In this document: piece after piece, positions 25,129 through 34,112 of the stretch | Layout: each line of letters opens with the position of its first letter | Position numbering within the stretch: position 1 is the first letter of the stretch | NCBI GenBank assembly: GCA_963792705.1 | Contig: CAWBXD010000013.1 | Coordinates: 434,001-498,000, forward strand | Length of the DNA: 64,000 bases | DNA from: JBBQVS01 sp963792705 | GTDB lineage: Bacteria; Chloroflexota; Ktedonobacteria; Ktedonobacterales; Ktedonobacteraceae | Direction of reading: 5' to 3' | Position numbers and translations under genes: made by a program | Notes under the pieces: model-generated | What the model was told of the DNA's origin: nothing | Databases searched by the model: none | The model's input: only the letters and a program-made list of their open reading frames with translations

Positions 25129-26550
25129 ATGAAACCGCTTGTTGCCATCGTGGGACGACCAAACGTCGGTAAATCCACATTTTTTAACCGTATGCTCGGC
25201 GATAGAATCGCTATTGTTGAAGATTTGCCGGGGACGACACGTGACCGTCTCTATGGCGATACCGATTGGAATGGGCGCACGTTCACGCTCATTGATACAG
25301 GCGGTCTCGAATTTGGCTCCGATATTCCCGTTGGTCAGGTTGGACTTACTGGACAGCCCGGCGACCTGATGGACCATGTACAGGCTCAGGCCGAGCTTGC
25401 CATCGAAGAGGCAGACGTGATCGTGTTCATGGTCGATGCACGTTCAGGCATCACCGCCGCCGATGAAGAGGTGGCGGACGTATTGCGTCGCACCAAAAAG
25501 CCGATTATCATTGCCGCGAACAAAGCCGACAACGCAAATCGACGTATGGATGCCGTCGAGTTTTATAACTTGGGCCTCGGCGAACCCATTGTGCTCTCCT
25601 CTATTCAAGGTGTTGGTACAGGCGATGTGCTTGACCGTATCGTTGAAGAACTGCCTGAAGACAACACCGATCAGGAAGAGAGCGATGAAGAGGACGAGAC
25701 ACCACGTATCGCTATCGTGGGTCGTCCAAACGTTGGCAAGTCCTCACTGCTCAATGCCATTGTGGGCGTAGATCGTGCCATCGTCAGCGATATGCCTGGT
25801 ACGACGCGTGATGCCATCGACTCAGAAATAGAGTTTCAGGGTCGTAAACTCGTTTTGATTGATACCGCAGGTATTCGTCGTCGTGGACGTGTCGGTCCTG
25901 GCATCGAGAAATATAGCGTGTTGCGTTCGAGCCGTGCCATCGAGCGTTGTGATGTCGCACTGCTTCTCATTGACGCCAGCGAAGGTATCGCGGCACAAGA
26001 TATGCATATCGCGGGTGAAGTCGCGGACGCAGCAAAGGGCGTCGTCATCGTCATCAACAAATGGGACCTCGCGCAAGAGCAGCGTCGTGCCGAACGCGAC
26101 GAGGACATCTTGCCACATCCTGATGATGAGATTGAAACGGCTGAGCAGTATCGTAAACTTGTGCAGGAAGAGTTCAAGTTTATGCCATATGCACCCGTTA
26201 TCTTTGCATCGGCGAAAACGGGCTATCACACACAATCTATTCTTGAAACCGTTGTTCACATCGCCGAGATGCGCTTTCTGCGTGTCCCAACATCGAGACT
26301 GAACGAGGTGGTACAGGACGCGGTACGGCGGCACCATCCCGCCATCATTCGCAATAAGCCACTCAAGGTCTATTATGCGACGCAGACGCGAGTCAATCCG
26401 CCCACGTTCACCTTCTTCATCAACGATGTGCAAGCCATGCACTTCTCCTACGAACGTTACCTGGAAAACCGTTTAAGAGAGGCATTTGACTTTAGGGGAA
26501 CCGGTATTCGTTTGCAGTTCAGACCTCGCTCCTCGAAGGAAGAGAAATAA
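25129..26550 (+). CDS. der: Ribosome biogenesis GTPase Der (EngA)
   Basis: 473 residues from MKPLVAIVGRPNVGKSTFFN, chosen because GGAGGGG precedes this ATG; the open frame upstream to 25051 is not needed. Two tandem GTPase domains are present. Domain one has G1 GRPNVGKS, G3 DTGG and G4 NKAD. Domain two has GRPNVGKSS, DTAGIRRRGRV and NKWD. An acidic linker (NTDQEESDEEDET) joins them and a KH-like C-terminal domain ends with YERYLENRLREAFDF and GTGIRLQFR. Der acts in 50S subunit maturation and is nearly universal in bacteria. A TATAAT sequence at 25057-25062 may be its -10 element. Confidence 0.97.
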   Translation: MKPLVAIVGRPNVGKSTFFNRMLGDRIAIVEDLPGTTRDRLYGDTDWNGRTFTLIDTGGLEFGSDIPVGQVGLTGQPGDLMDHVQAQAELAIEEADVIVFMVDARSGITAADEEVADVLRRTKKPIIIAANKADNANRRMDAVEFYNLGLGEPIVLSSIQGVGTGDVLDRIVEELPEDNTDQEESDEEDETPRIAIVGRPNVGKSSLLNAIVGVDRAIVSDMPGTTRDAIDSEIEFQGRKLVLIDTAGIRRRGRVGPGIEKYSVLRSSRAIERCDVALLLIDASEGIAAQDMHIAGEVADAAKGVVIVINKWDLAQEQRRAERDEDILPHPDDEIETAEQYRKLVQEEFKFMPYAPVIFASAKTGYHTQSILETVVHIAEMRFLRVPTSRLNEVVQDAVRRHHPAIIRNKPLKVYYATQTRVNPPTFTFFINDVQAMHFSYERYLENRLREAFDFRGTGIRLQFRPRSSKEEK

Positions 26551-26551
26551 C

Positions 26552-26700
26552 CGTAGGGACTGATGCTGCTGTTGAACAAATTGGGACTGATCTCTGTAGG
26601 GACCAATTCATCGCGTCCTCGTTTGAGGGTAATTGCCACGAGGACGCGATGAATCGGTCCCTACAACGGATGTATCCGCATTCTTTCATCAAACAGCATT
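26552..26700. repeat. Palindromic intergenic repeat R7, short form, with tails on both sides
   Basis: The core copy is 26595-26665 (TGTAGGGACCAATTCATCGC and its inverted copy). Before it, 26552-26594 has a CGTAGGGACTGAT arm remnant and an inverted tail similar to that before R6. After it, GGATGTATCCGCATTCTTTC is the same tail in forward orientation. This is the only copy flanked by tails on both sides. Confidence 0.85.
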
Positions 26701-26723
26701 ATCACTTCCCCCACTCAGCGTGA

Positions 26724-26835
26724 ATTGAGGAACAAAGTAACGTTTTTCCTCTAAGCTGGCTTTACAGGACATTCTATACCTCTTAAACTGTTTCTACAGG
26801 CTGCTTCACAAGGAAAACGTTACTTTGTTCCTTTG
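26724..26835. repeat. Second repeat family, copy A (AACGTT-ended inverted repeat)
   Basis: AATTGAGGAACAAAGTAACG at the left is matched by an inverted CGTTACTTTGTTCCTTTG at the right, around about 65 bases that contain CTTTACAGG and TCTACAGG segments. The same design with a changed core recurs at 49414-49682. Between this copy and the gene at 27045 nothing else is recognised. Confidence 0.7.
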
Positions 26836-27044
26836 CTTCCCTCTTTAAAACATTATATTTTTTTACTGGCTCATGCAACCTTCGTTTAACCAGAAGTATT
26901 CGTACCACAAAAATATATCCACCTCCTAATCTCCACTGCATATGGCGTTTACCTCATGATGTTATAGATAAGAGATACTAATAACCACAAAGAATTAAAC
27001 CGAATGTCGTGTGTTCAAGACTTTGGTGTCTTGAGGAGATGAAT

Positions 27045-28310
27045 ATGTTTTTACGCAAGTTAGGTCCCCTTATGTCTATCCTGCTAGGGTGTCTTTTAGC
27101 AATTCTTTCAGGTGCTTACACTCTGCTGACAGCATCTACAGCGTCGGCGGCTACGGTCTCGGTCTCGACGAATTGTCCGGCACCTGGAACTGGACGTGCG
27201 GCTTTCTTGCCACCACTTGCGTTGGGGCAAGATCCGCACCAAACGCTGGTGTATAGCTCAAGTCAGTACGATACAAATACTGGTGGAACTACTTTTAGCA
27301 ACTTGAAACGCTATGATGTAACAACAAAGCACACGACGACTCTTTTTACACAGAGTCAACGCCAAATCGCCGCTCCACAAGTTTCAGCCGATGGACAGTG
27401 GATACTCTTCTCATCCATCCAGTACAGCCAGAATAGTAAGACAACTACAAATAGTCAATTGCAACTGATACGTGTGGACGGCCAATACTTGCAAACATTG
27501 TATTGTGTGACCGGGGAAGCATTGACCGAGGTTCAGTGGTCTACAGACCAGAAGCTTATCGCCTTTCTTCGAACGAGCAATAGTAGTAGAGCAACCGCGC
27601 TAGACCTGCTTAATACCCACACAGGCGCGGTACAGAGAGAGTTGACGACTTCTAACACAGCACCCGTTAACCTGAGCACATGGTTGGACACGCAGCACAT
27701 CTACCTGACGAATATCCAGACGGACGCAGCTCCTGACACCATTTACTTGCTTGATATTCGTAAGGGTGCAAATCAGCATACAAGCGACCTCGTTACGGTT
27801 TTCCATAACTCCGCATTGAGTAGTTTCGATAGCAGTTACAATAGTAAGAATTTGTATACCAGTATATGTGCTTGTGGCTATGTTAATTCAGGTCCAAGCA
27901 CGATTTCTGTAGAACCGACCTCTGGTGGTCATAGCAAAACCGTTTATGCTAGTGCGAAGTATGCGATAAGACAGGTACGAGCGGTGACACCTACGACATT
28001 GCTTTTCGTCATCCTCAATACCTCAGTTGGCGGCTCTACAGCCGATACAAGTCACAATGGCCTGTGGGAAATCCGCACTGATGGTACAGGACTCACACGT
28101 CTCACAAAGGGCAATGCAGTACTTACTGGTGCGTCGCAATTCCCGTGGTCTAACGTCTCTCGCAATCACAGCCTCTATGCCTTGCAGGTGTACAGCAACC
28201 AGCCGCAAGTACTGGTCGTAGGTTCGCTCAGCGGCGGCACACCCACAACTATTGCAACCGTCCCTAACCAACAAACATTGTTAGAGAATATCGGCTGGAC
28301 GATGATGTAA
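27045..28310 (+). CDS. Secreted beta-propeller-like (TolB/WD40-like) protein
   Basis: 421 residues from ATG 27045, which follows GAGGAG by six bases. A signal peptide covers about 1-38 (SILLGCLLAILSGAYTLLTA, then STASAA). The mature region has recurring blade-like segments of the TolB/PD40 type: PQVSADGQWILFSSIQYS, EVQWSTDQKLIAFLRTS and DGTGLTRLTKGNAVLTGASQ. A six-bladed propeller is likely, but blades are weakly conserved and no active site is visible. TolB-like propellers usually bind partners outside the membrane. It appears monocistronic. Confidence 0.68.
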   Translation: MFLRKLGPLMSILLGCLLAILSGAYTLLTASTASAATVSVSTNCPAPGTGRAAFLPPLALGQDPHQTLVYSSSQYDTNTGGTTFSNLKRYDVTTKHTTTLFTQSQRQIAAPQVSADGQWILFSSIQYSQNSKTTTNSQLQLIRVDGQYLQTLYCVTGEALTEVQWSTDQKLIAFLRTSNSSRATALDLLNTHTGAVQRELTTSNTAPVNLSTWLDTQHIYLTNIQTDAAPDTIYLLDIRKGANQHTSDLVTVFHNSALSSFDSSYNSKNLYTSICACGYVNSGPSTISVEPTSGGHSKTVYASAKYAIRQVRAVTPTTLLFVILNTSVGGSTADTSHNGLWEIRTDGTGLTRLTKGNAVLTGASQFPWSNVSRNHSLYALQVYSNQPQVLVVGSLSGGTPTTIATVPNQQTLLENIGWTMM

Positions 28311-28640
28311 CGTAAGATGTGTGCATTACATCAATCATGCACACATAACAAAAGTCTCGAAACTTTAACCTCTGAATAATGACTGGTTAACACTTTCGGG
28401 TTACACTCAAAGTAAGCACATTCCCAGACAGATAAAGTTAGACGCAGGGTTGCATGAAGTGGGTGTCTCTGAACGCAAATACATTCTCTCAGAGCCTCCG
28501 CTCGTATCCTCCGTTTACCACTCACATACATGGCGGTCACTTTCTCGACGGTCATGCCTCAAGCCGCGACACTTCTAGTAGGTGCTCGTGCATGCTGGGG
28601 CGAGAGGTACACTCCGAGCCTCTCGCTCTTCGGGGAAAAT
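28311..28640. other. Unassigned intergenic region with several hairpins
   Basis: 330 bases without a credible gene. Visible are GTGTGCAT...ATGCACAC at 28319-28344 (possibly the end of the upstream transcript, without a T run), CTCTGA...TCAGAG at 28467-28494 and CGAGAGG...CCTCTCG at 28601-28625. It contains none of the palindromic repeats that fill other gaps. It does not match tmRNA, RNase P or SRP RNA landmarks I know. A small RNA transcribed on the minus strand is possible. Confidence 0.3.
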
Positions 28641-28643
28641 AAA

Positions 28644-28705
28644 AATAACAACAGAGTGCCTCTATAGGCGACGCTCGTCGCCTATAGAGGCACTCTGTTG
28701 TTATT
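28644..28705 (-). terminator. Terminator of the M20 hydrolase gene
   Basis: 29-base perfect arms beginning AATAACAACAGAGTGCCTCT surround a GCTC loop. The arm contains the stop codon of the minus-strand gene at 28701. The A-rich left flank reads as a T tract on the minus strand. Confidence 0.85.
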
Positions 28706-29903
28706 TCTTGATGAAATCCAGGGCGGCACGCGTCAATACTTCGACGGCTGTGGGTAGAGCATCCTCATCGACGTTAAAGCGAGGATGATGGTGAGGGTAA
28801 TCCGTCTCTTTTTCCTTGTTGCCCGAACCAACGATAAAGTAGCAACCGGGGACAGCGTTCAGGAAGACGCCCATGTCATCGCTGCCAGCGGTCATCACGT
28901 CTTCGCTGGTATCAACATTGTTTTCACCAACGGTAGCAACTGCCGCGTTACGTACCAGTTCCGTCATTGCGGGGTCATTGATACACGGAGGGCAACCGTC
29001 AAAGTGTTCAATTTCGCATGTTGCACCAAGCGATGTGGCGATGCCTTTTGTGACTTCATCGATACGTTGCAGTAGTTTCGCGCGATGCTCGACGGTGTAG
29101 GCTCTCATCGTTCCCTGTAGTACGGCTGTTTCGGGGATGATGTTGAAGGCGGTACCAGCGTGAATAGTGCCGATGGTGATAACGGCAGGGCTGAACGGCG
29201 AAGTCTCGCGGCTAATCAGGGTTTGTAGTGCGGTTATGATGTAGGCTGAGGCCACAATAGGGTCAATTGCACCATTTGGCATGGCGGCATGTCCACCCTT
29301 GCCTCGAACCGTCAGAACAAACCTGTCTGCACTGGCGAAGACGGTACCAGCACGAACGCCCACCATTCCCATTGGATGATTGCTGATGAGGTGTAAGCCG
29401 ATGATGCCATCAACGCCTTGTAACGCGCCTTCTTTCAGCATTGGCTCGGCCCCACCGATCTGCTCCTCGGCTGGCTGAAAAATAAATTTGACATTGCCTG
29501 TCAGTTCATTTCGGCGTTGACTCAGAATGTCGGCAACGGTGAGCAGAATTGAGGTATGTCCATCATGTCCACACGCATGCATCTTGCCATCCGTTTGCGA
29601 ACGATATGCAACCTTGTTCATTTCATGAATGGGCAACGCATCCATATCCGCACGAAGCGCAATCGTTTTCGCGTCTCCAGTACTCGCCGCACCACCGCGT
29701 AAGAGGCCGACAACACCCGTTTTAGCGACGCCTGTCTGCACCTCTAAGCCTAGCGAACGTAGGCGTTGTGCGACGATACCGGAGGTACGTACCTCTTCAA
29801 ATGCTAATTCGGGATGTTCGTGTAGGTCACGCCGCATCGCCACAAGGTCTGGTACGCGCTCATCTATTTCGGCTTTCAAATGGTCAGGATTAGCTATGGA
29901 CAT
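28701..29903 (-). CDS. M20 family amidohydrolase (N-acyl-amino acid/hippurate hydrolase type)
   Basis: 400 residues. Metal-binding motifs are ACGHDGHTSILLTVA and QPAEEQIGGAEPM, with HLISNHPMG and the dimerisation-domain strand FVLTVRGKGGHAAMPNGAID. The C-terminal DDMGVFLNAVPGCYF precedes the last metal ligand region HHPRFNVDEDAL. This pattern is that of hippurate hydrolase, IAA-amino acid hydrolase and YxeP-like enzymes, which remove acyl groups from amino acids. The exact substrate is unknown. AGGAGG lies 4 bases before the ATG. It is monocistronic with a terminator. Confidence 0.92.
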   Translation of the reverse strand: MSIANPDHLKAEIDERVPDLVAMRRDLHEHPELAFEEVRTSGIVAQRLRSLGLEVQTGVAKTGVVGLLRGGAASTGDAKTIALRADMDALPIHEMNKVAYRSQTDGKMHACGHDGHTSILLTVADILSQRRNELTGNVKFIFQPAEEQIGGAEPMLKEGALQGVDGIIGLHLISNHPMGMVGVRAGTVFASADRFVLTVRGKGGHAAMPNGAIDPIVASAYIITALQTLISRETSPFSPAVITIGTIHAGTAFNIIPETAVLQGTMRAYTVEHRAKLLQRIDEVTKGIATSLGATCEIEHFDGCPPCINDPAMTELVRNAAVATVGENNVDTSEDVMTAGSDDMGVFLNAVPGCYFIVGSGNKEKETDYPHHHPRFNVDEDALPTAVEVLTRAALDFIKK

Positions 29904-29980
29904 GGTTCCTCCTCTAGGTTATGAGATACACAATGTCCTATCATAGTACCATTTTGGGTGCGATACATCCTGGATATCTC

Positions 29981-30119
29981 TGTAGGGACCGCATTTATGA
30001 CGTCCATGCCCAATTCATTGGGCGAGTTCCCTTGTGTCAAGACCTCGCCCAATCATTGATGCAAGAGGACTGCACATTGCTTCGCTCGTGCAGCGGACGC
30101 CATAAATGTGGTCCCTACG
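29981..30119. repeat. Palindromic intergenic repeat R8, long form in reverse orientation
   Basis: The ends TGTAGGGACCGCATTTATGA and its inverted copy enclose an interior carrying GCCCAATTCATTGGGCGAG first and GCACATTGCTTCGCTCGTGC last. That is the reverse complement order of R1, R4 and R5. R19 and R20 share this orientation. Confidence 0.9.
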
Positions 30120-30172
30120 ACATCCTTCACCTCAAGGGTAGGAGACCATTACAAATGGCGTATCCGCGTTCA

Positions 30173-31705
30173 TTACGTGTATTGTAGCCCATGCTCAATA
30201 GCGTATTGTACGCTTTTCATTGTGACCTCTTCGCTATAGAATGTGGCATGCGATTTCGCGTCTGATGAGAGGCCATCGCCAGCAGTTGTGAGCGACCAGA
30301 TATGCGATGTCTGGTACTTATTCAGGTATGCGAACGTGGTTTGCACCTCTGGCAATGTATAGGGTATTTTGTCGGTAAAGTAACGTTGCATACCAAGAAT
30401 GGGCGTATCAGCCTCGTCTTCCAAAATTCCTGATACGAGGTAGAGCAGCGAAAGCGGATAGACACCGGGGATAAGCGCGTCCTTCTGTTCCAACTCGTCG
30501 CTCATGGCAAAGATGCGAACGGCATGGATACGCGATTGATAGGTTTTGAGCGTGTCGGAGAACTGCTTATAGCTATTGGCCGGAGCCAACAGAATTACAT
30601 CAAACGTCACATTTGAAGGAAGAATAGGATGAACATGCTGCAAAAATTCACAGATATAGGTACCTCCTGCACTATGACCTACAAGCGTGATATGCATATT
30701 CGGGTTGTTCTCACAGTGCGTCTTGAGGCCTTGCAGAAATGCTGTACCTGCGTCGGCTTTAGCAGACCCGAAGGTATCATGCGCCTCCCTTTTGATGCCG
30801 TCCCACACCTCTTTCCCTATCTTGCCAATGAAAAACTCACGCAGTATCTCCTCGACAATTGTAGGATAGAGGCCATGATCGCGGCGATGCGCGAAACGGT
30901 CAATTACCCGCTTTAGCACAGTAATGCAGCGTCCAATGATGAAAAAGTTCGCGACGTTCTCAATATCTTTCAGTGCAACATCCCGTATCTCCGACAGAAA
31001 ATGCTCAATAAATGCAAGTGAGAATGGTGGTGTCGCTACGGCTTGCGTGGTACCGTCCGTACTTTTGCCTTTTAGGGTTGCTGGCGTGTATTTCACCACG
31101 AGGTCCTGTGCATGCTGCTTGAGCACGGGGTCGTTGTGCATCAGGTGGTCACGAAACACTTTTTCTTCACCTTTGTGTAACCGTGCATCCTCTGGTAACG
31201 CCGTTAAATCAACGTCAGAATATGGTTCTTGCCCGTCCTTTGGATTTTGTAATTCCTGCAACACCTCTTGCTTATCCGGCAGGTCAAGCCAGCGATCAAT
31301 CGCACCGCCGTTTGTTGCATCGACCTTCCCCTTTACAAATTGTGTCACGCGCAGTAATACTTGCTGAAAAAACGGGTCATTGAAAACTTGACTGATATTT
31401 GGGCAAATCGCATCGAGAAATGTTTTCTCCGAAAGTACATCAAAAAGGGCGGTTTGCCACAAAAAAAATATCTCGTATGCAGGAACGTTTGCGTAGCGTT
31501 TCGCAATATCTTCTGCGGCCAGCATGCCCGACTCAAAGTCTACAAGTCCGCCATGAAAGTGCAATACTACCCTATCGCGGTTCGCATCGGTCGCTAATGT
31601 CGCAAAAAGATGGTCTAGGTCGGCCTGTGTTGTTGCGTGCGGACTACCCGACGTATCAAATGTGCCTTGTCTACTGACAAGATAATGATCTTTACTGAGT
31701 GTCAT
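30173..31705 (-). CDS. Large protein with an alpha/beta-hydrolase (lipase-like) core
   Basis: 510 residues, no signal peptide. Near the N terminus VVLHFHGGLVDFESGMLAAE resembles an oxyanion-hole region. The nucleophile elbow is ITLVGHSAGGTYICEFLQHV at about two thirds of the length, followed by FDVILLAPANSYKQFSDTL. A helical insertion of about 200 residues separates the two. Genes of this form are annotated as hypothetical in several phyla, and an esterase or lipase activity is inferred only from the GHSAG serine. AAGGA precedes the start. It stands alone between two repeats or regulatory gaps. Confidence 0.65.
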   Translation of the reverse strand: MTLSKDHYLVSRQGTFDTSGSPHATTQADLDHLFATLATDANRDRVVLHFHGGLVDFESGMLAAEDIAKRYANVPAYEIFFLWQTALFDVLSEKTFLDAICPNISQVFNDPFFQQVLLRVTQFVKGKVDATNGGAIDRWLDLPDKQEVLQELQNPKDGQEPYSDVDLTALPEDARLHKGEEKVFRDHLMHNDPVLKQHAQDLVVKYTPATLKGKSTDGTTQAVATPPFSLAFIEHFLSEIRDVALKDIENVANFFIIGRCITVLKRVIDRFAHRRDHGLYPTIVEEILREFFIGKIGKEVWDGIKREAHDTFGSAKADAGTAFLQGLKTHCENNPNMHITLVGHSAGGTYICEFLQHVHPILPSNVTFDVILLAPANSYKQFSDTLKTYQSRIHAVRIFAMSDELEQKDALIPGVYPLSLLYLVSGILEDEADTPILGMQRYFTDKIPYTLPEVQTTFAYLNKYQTSHIWSLTTAGDGLSSDAKSHATFYSEEVTMKSVQYAIEHGLQYT

Positions 31706-31872
31706 AGTGCTCTATCCTTCTCTACATGTACTGGTACTTCCCTATATTACAAGATAGACGTTAAAGTAATGTAATTTTCGCAAACGACATTGAACGCAAG
31801 AAACGGATAGTATCGTACAGCGTTTTGTTTTATGATGATGGTGTGAAAAATAAAGTAGAAGGGAACAACAAC

Positions 31873-32916
31873 ATGAACGAGACGTATTGGGACGCGGTTC
31901 TGGCAAAAGATGATCGGACGGATGGCAAGTTTGTCTACGCGGTGCGCTCGACAGGCATCTATTGCAAGCCTTCCTGTCCCTCGCGCCGTCCAAAGCGTGA
32001 GAATGTTGCCTTCTTTCCCTCCATACAGGAGGCAGAAGAAGCTGGCTTTCGTCCTTGTCTACGCTGTAGGCCAGATGAGATACACACGGATGCAACGGTG
32101 TTGATACAAAATGTATGTCGCTATATCGAGACTCATAGCGAAGAGACGTTGACACTGGCTCAACTGGGAGAGCAAATGCATATCAGCCCCTTTCATCTGC
32201 AACGGCTCTTCAAGCGTGTGATAGGCGTCACACCGCGTCAGTACATCCAAACGCAACGTATAGCACACTTAAAGACACATATAAAGGAGGGTGAAGCGGT
32301 GACACACGCACTCTACGATGTTGGGTATGGCTCAAGCAGCCGCCTCTACGAACAAGCACCTATTCATCTTGGGATGACTCCGACAACCTATCGCAACGGT
32401 GGCAAAGATATGAGCATACGCTACACGCTTGTGGATTGCCCACTAGGACGTTTGCTTGTGGCAACAACCGAGCGCGGCATTTGCGCGGTAGAACTTGGTG
32501 ATACCGATGCAGCCCTTGAAGCAACTCTGCATAAAGAATATCCAGCCGCGCACATTCAGCATGATAGCCAGCTCCTCGACCGGGAGGTACAGCTTATTCT
32601 TCGCCACCTCAATGGTCAGCAGCAGTACCTTAATCTGCCGTTGGATATCCAGGCGACCGCGTTTCAGTGTCGTGTCTGGCAGGAGTTACGCACCATCCCT
32701 TATGGTGAGACGCGCTCATATAGTGAAGTTGCTGTTGCACTCGGCGATGCAAACAAGGCGCGAGCTGTAGCTCAAGCGTGTGCGGCTAATCCTGTCGCCC
32801 TGATCGTCCCATGTCATCGCGTGGTACGAGAAGATGGCAGCTTTGGCGGCTATCGTTGGGGCAGCGAGCGCAAACATCGCCTGTTGACACAGGAGGGGAG
32901 CCAAGTCGAGGCGTAA
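31873..32916 (+). CDS. ada: Ada bifunctional DNA alkylation-repair protein and activator
   Basis: 347 residues from MNETYWDAVLAKDDRTDGKF, with AGAAGGGA upstream; the longer frame from 31825 is rejected. The N-terminal zinc domain has C31, C35, C62 and C65 (GIYCKPSCPSRRPKRENVAF and FRPCLRCRPDE), with C31 the methyl-phosphotriester acceptor. An AraC-type HTH follows (TLAQLGEQMHISPFHLQRLF, SRLYEQAPIHLGMTPTTYR). The C-terminal O6-alkylguanine transferase has IPYGETRSYSEVA and the active site IVPCHRVVREDGSFGGYRWG with Cys near 314. All functional residues are present, so both repair and regulation are expected. Confidence 0.96.
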   Translation: MNETYWDAVLAKDDRTDGKFVYAVRSTGIYCKPSCPSRRPKRENVAFFPSIQEAEEAGFRPCLRCRPDEIHTDATVLIQNVCRYIETHSEETLTLAQLGEQMHISPFHLQRLFKRVIGVTPRQYIQTQRIAHLKTHIKEGEAVTHALYDVGYGSSSRLYEQAPIHLGMTPTTYRNGGKDMSIRYTLVDCPLGRLLVATTERGICAVELGDTDAALEATLHKEYPAAHIQHDSQLLDREVQLILRHLNGQQQYLNLPLDIQATAFQCRVWQELRTIPYGETRSYSEVAVALGDANKARAVAQACAANPVALIVPCHRVVREDGSFGGYRWGSERKHRLLTQEGSQVEA

Positions 32917-33040
32917 CAACTACGTTTGGCTGTAGGCATTACAAGAAACACATGCTACGCTTAGCAGGTGATACATCAGACCCGTAAAGATGTTTGTTCT
33001 TTCCGAAACATTTTTCCCATTATACAGAACGAAGGATAGC

Positions 33041-33997
33041 ATGAGTGACACATATCAAACACAAACACACACTATACAAGAACAACCTGTAGAGACTGAT
33101 GTATCACGTCCCGTTGCTATCCTACCCAAACCAAAAGGGAACCGCTGGGGTGTCTTGTTGTCCCTCTTCATGCTCTATATCGTTTGGGGTTCGACGTACT
33201 TAGGAATGCGTTTCGCGTTAGAAAGTTTTCCACCGTTCTTGATGGCAGGTATACGCTTCATCATTGCTGGTACCATTCTTTATACATTTCTCCGTGTGCG
33301 CGGTGTAGCTGCACCGACACGCCCACAGATACTCGGTTCGACCATCATCGGTATTCTCTTGTTGGCAGGGGGCAATGGTGGTGTTTCGTTCGCGGAGCAA
33401 TGGGTCTCATCGGGACTGGCGGCGGTTGGAATTGCGGCGGTGCCATTATGGGCAGCGTTGTTTATTGGACTAATGGGACGCTGGCCCAAACGTATCGAGT
33501 GGGTTGGTCTTGGCTTAGGCTTTATAGGCGTGATTTTCCTCAATCTTGAGAATGGAGTATGGGCAAATCCGATTGGTGCCATTGCGTTGTTGCTCGCACC
33601 GATGTGCTGGGCACTCGGTTCCGCGCTAAGTTCACGCGTCTCACTACCTCCTGGCTTGATGGCGAGTGCTACACAAATGCTTATTGGTGGGACATTCTTG
33701 CTTGTACTTGGCCTACTGTTGGGGGAACGTATTCATAGCGTTCCAACGGCGAACGCGGTGTGGGCCATGCTCTTCCTGATTTTCTTTGGTTCGCTTGTCG
33801 CCTTTAGTGCTTATGGCTATCTCTTACGCAATGTGCGACCCGCCCTCGCTACAAGCTATGCCTATGTCAATCCTGCCGTTGCCGTTGGTCTTGGCGTGCT
33901 GTTCGCAGGTGAACACATTACGCTCATAGGGGTGCTAGCAATGGTGGTTATTCTCGTCGGCGTCGGTCTGGTGTCATTAGGCAGAGACCGAAAGTAA
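33041..33997 (+). CDS. EamA/DMT-family exporter (YedA-like)
   Basis: 318 residues from MSDTYQTQTHTIQEQPVETD, with AAGGA four bases ahead of the ATG. A polar N terminus of about 38 residues precedes ten helices in two EamA repeats. The first starts LLSLFMLYIVWGSTYLGMRF. The second covers PIGAIALLLAPMCWALGSAL through ALATSYAYVNPAVAVGLGVL. The YedA type exports small metabolites such as amino acids or purine analogues; the substrate is unknown. It follows ada by 124 bases on the same strand, without clear evidence of an operon. A second, less similar EamA gene lies at 45989. Confidence 0.87.
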   Translation: MSDTYQTQTHTIQEQPVETDVSRPVAILPKPKGNRWGVLLSLFMLYIVWGSTYLGMRFALESFPPFLMAGIRFIIAGTILYTFLRVRGVAAPTRPQILGSTIIGILLLAGGNGGVSFAEQWVSSGLAAVGIAAVPLWAALFIGLMGRWPKRIEWVGLGLGFIGVIFLNLENGVWANPIGAIALLLAPMCWALGSALSSRVSLPPGLMASATQMLIGGTFLLVLGLLLGERIHSVPTANAVWAMLFLIFFGSLVAFSAYGYLLRNVRPALATSYAYVNPAVAVGLGVLFAGEHITLIGVLAMVVILVGVGLVSLGRDRK

Positions 33998-34002
33998 AAA
34001 TG

Positions 34003-34072
34003 GTAGGGACTGATTGATCGCGTCCTCGTTGGCGGGTGATTGCCACCAGGACGCGATCAATCGGTCCCTACA
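34003..34072. repeat. Palindromic intergenic repeat R9, short form
   Basis: The ends GTAGGGACTGATTGATCGCG and its inverted copy enclose the loop CCTCGTTGGCGGGTGATTGC. It lies between the convergent EamA and glycosyltransferase genes, 5 bases after the EamA stop, and could act as their terminator hairpin. Confidence 0.9.
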
Positions 34073-34112
34073 AATCGCGTCTCCGAACATTATTGTCATA
34101 GGGTGTGGTACA

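Noticed and set aside
28311..28640. RNase P RNA, tmRNA or SRP RNA gene
   Set aside because: None of the invariant landmarks of these RNAs was found on either strand.
21020..31705. Secondary-metabolite or catabolic cluster
   Set aside because: The amidohydrolase, TspO-like, MFS, Der, propeller-like and M20 genes are separated by terminators and repeats and change strand, so no shared pathway is supported.
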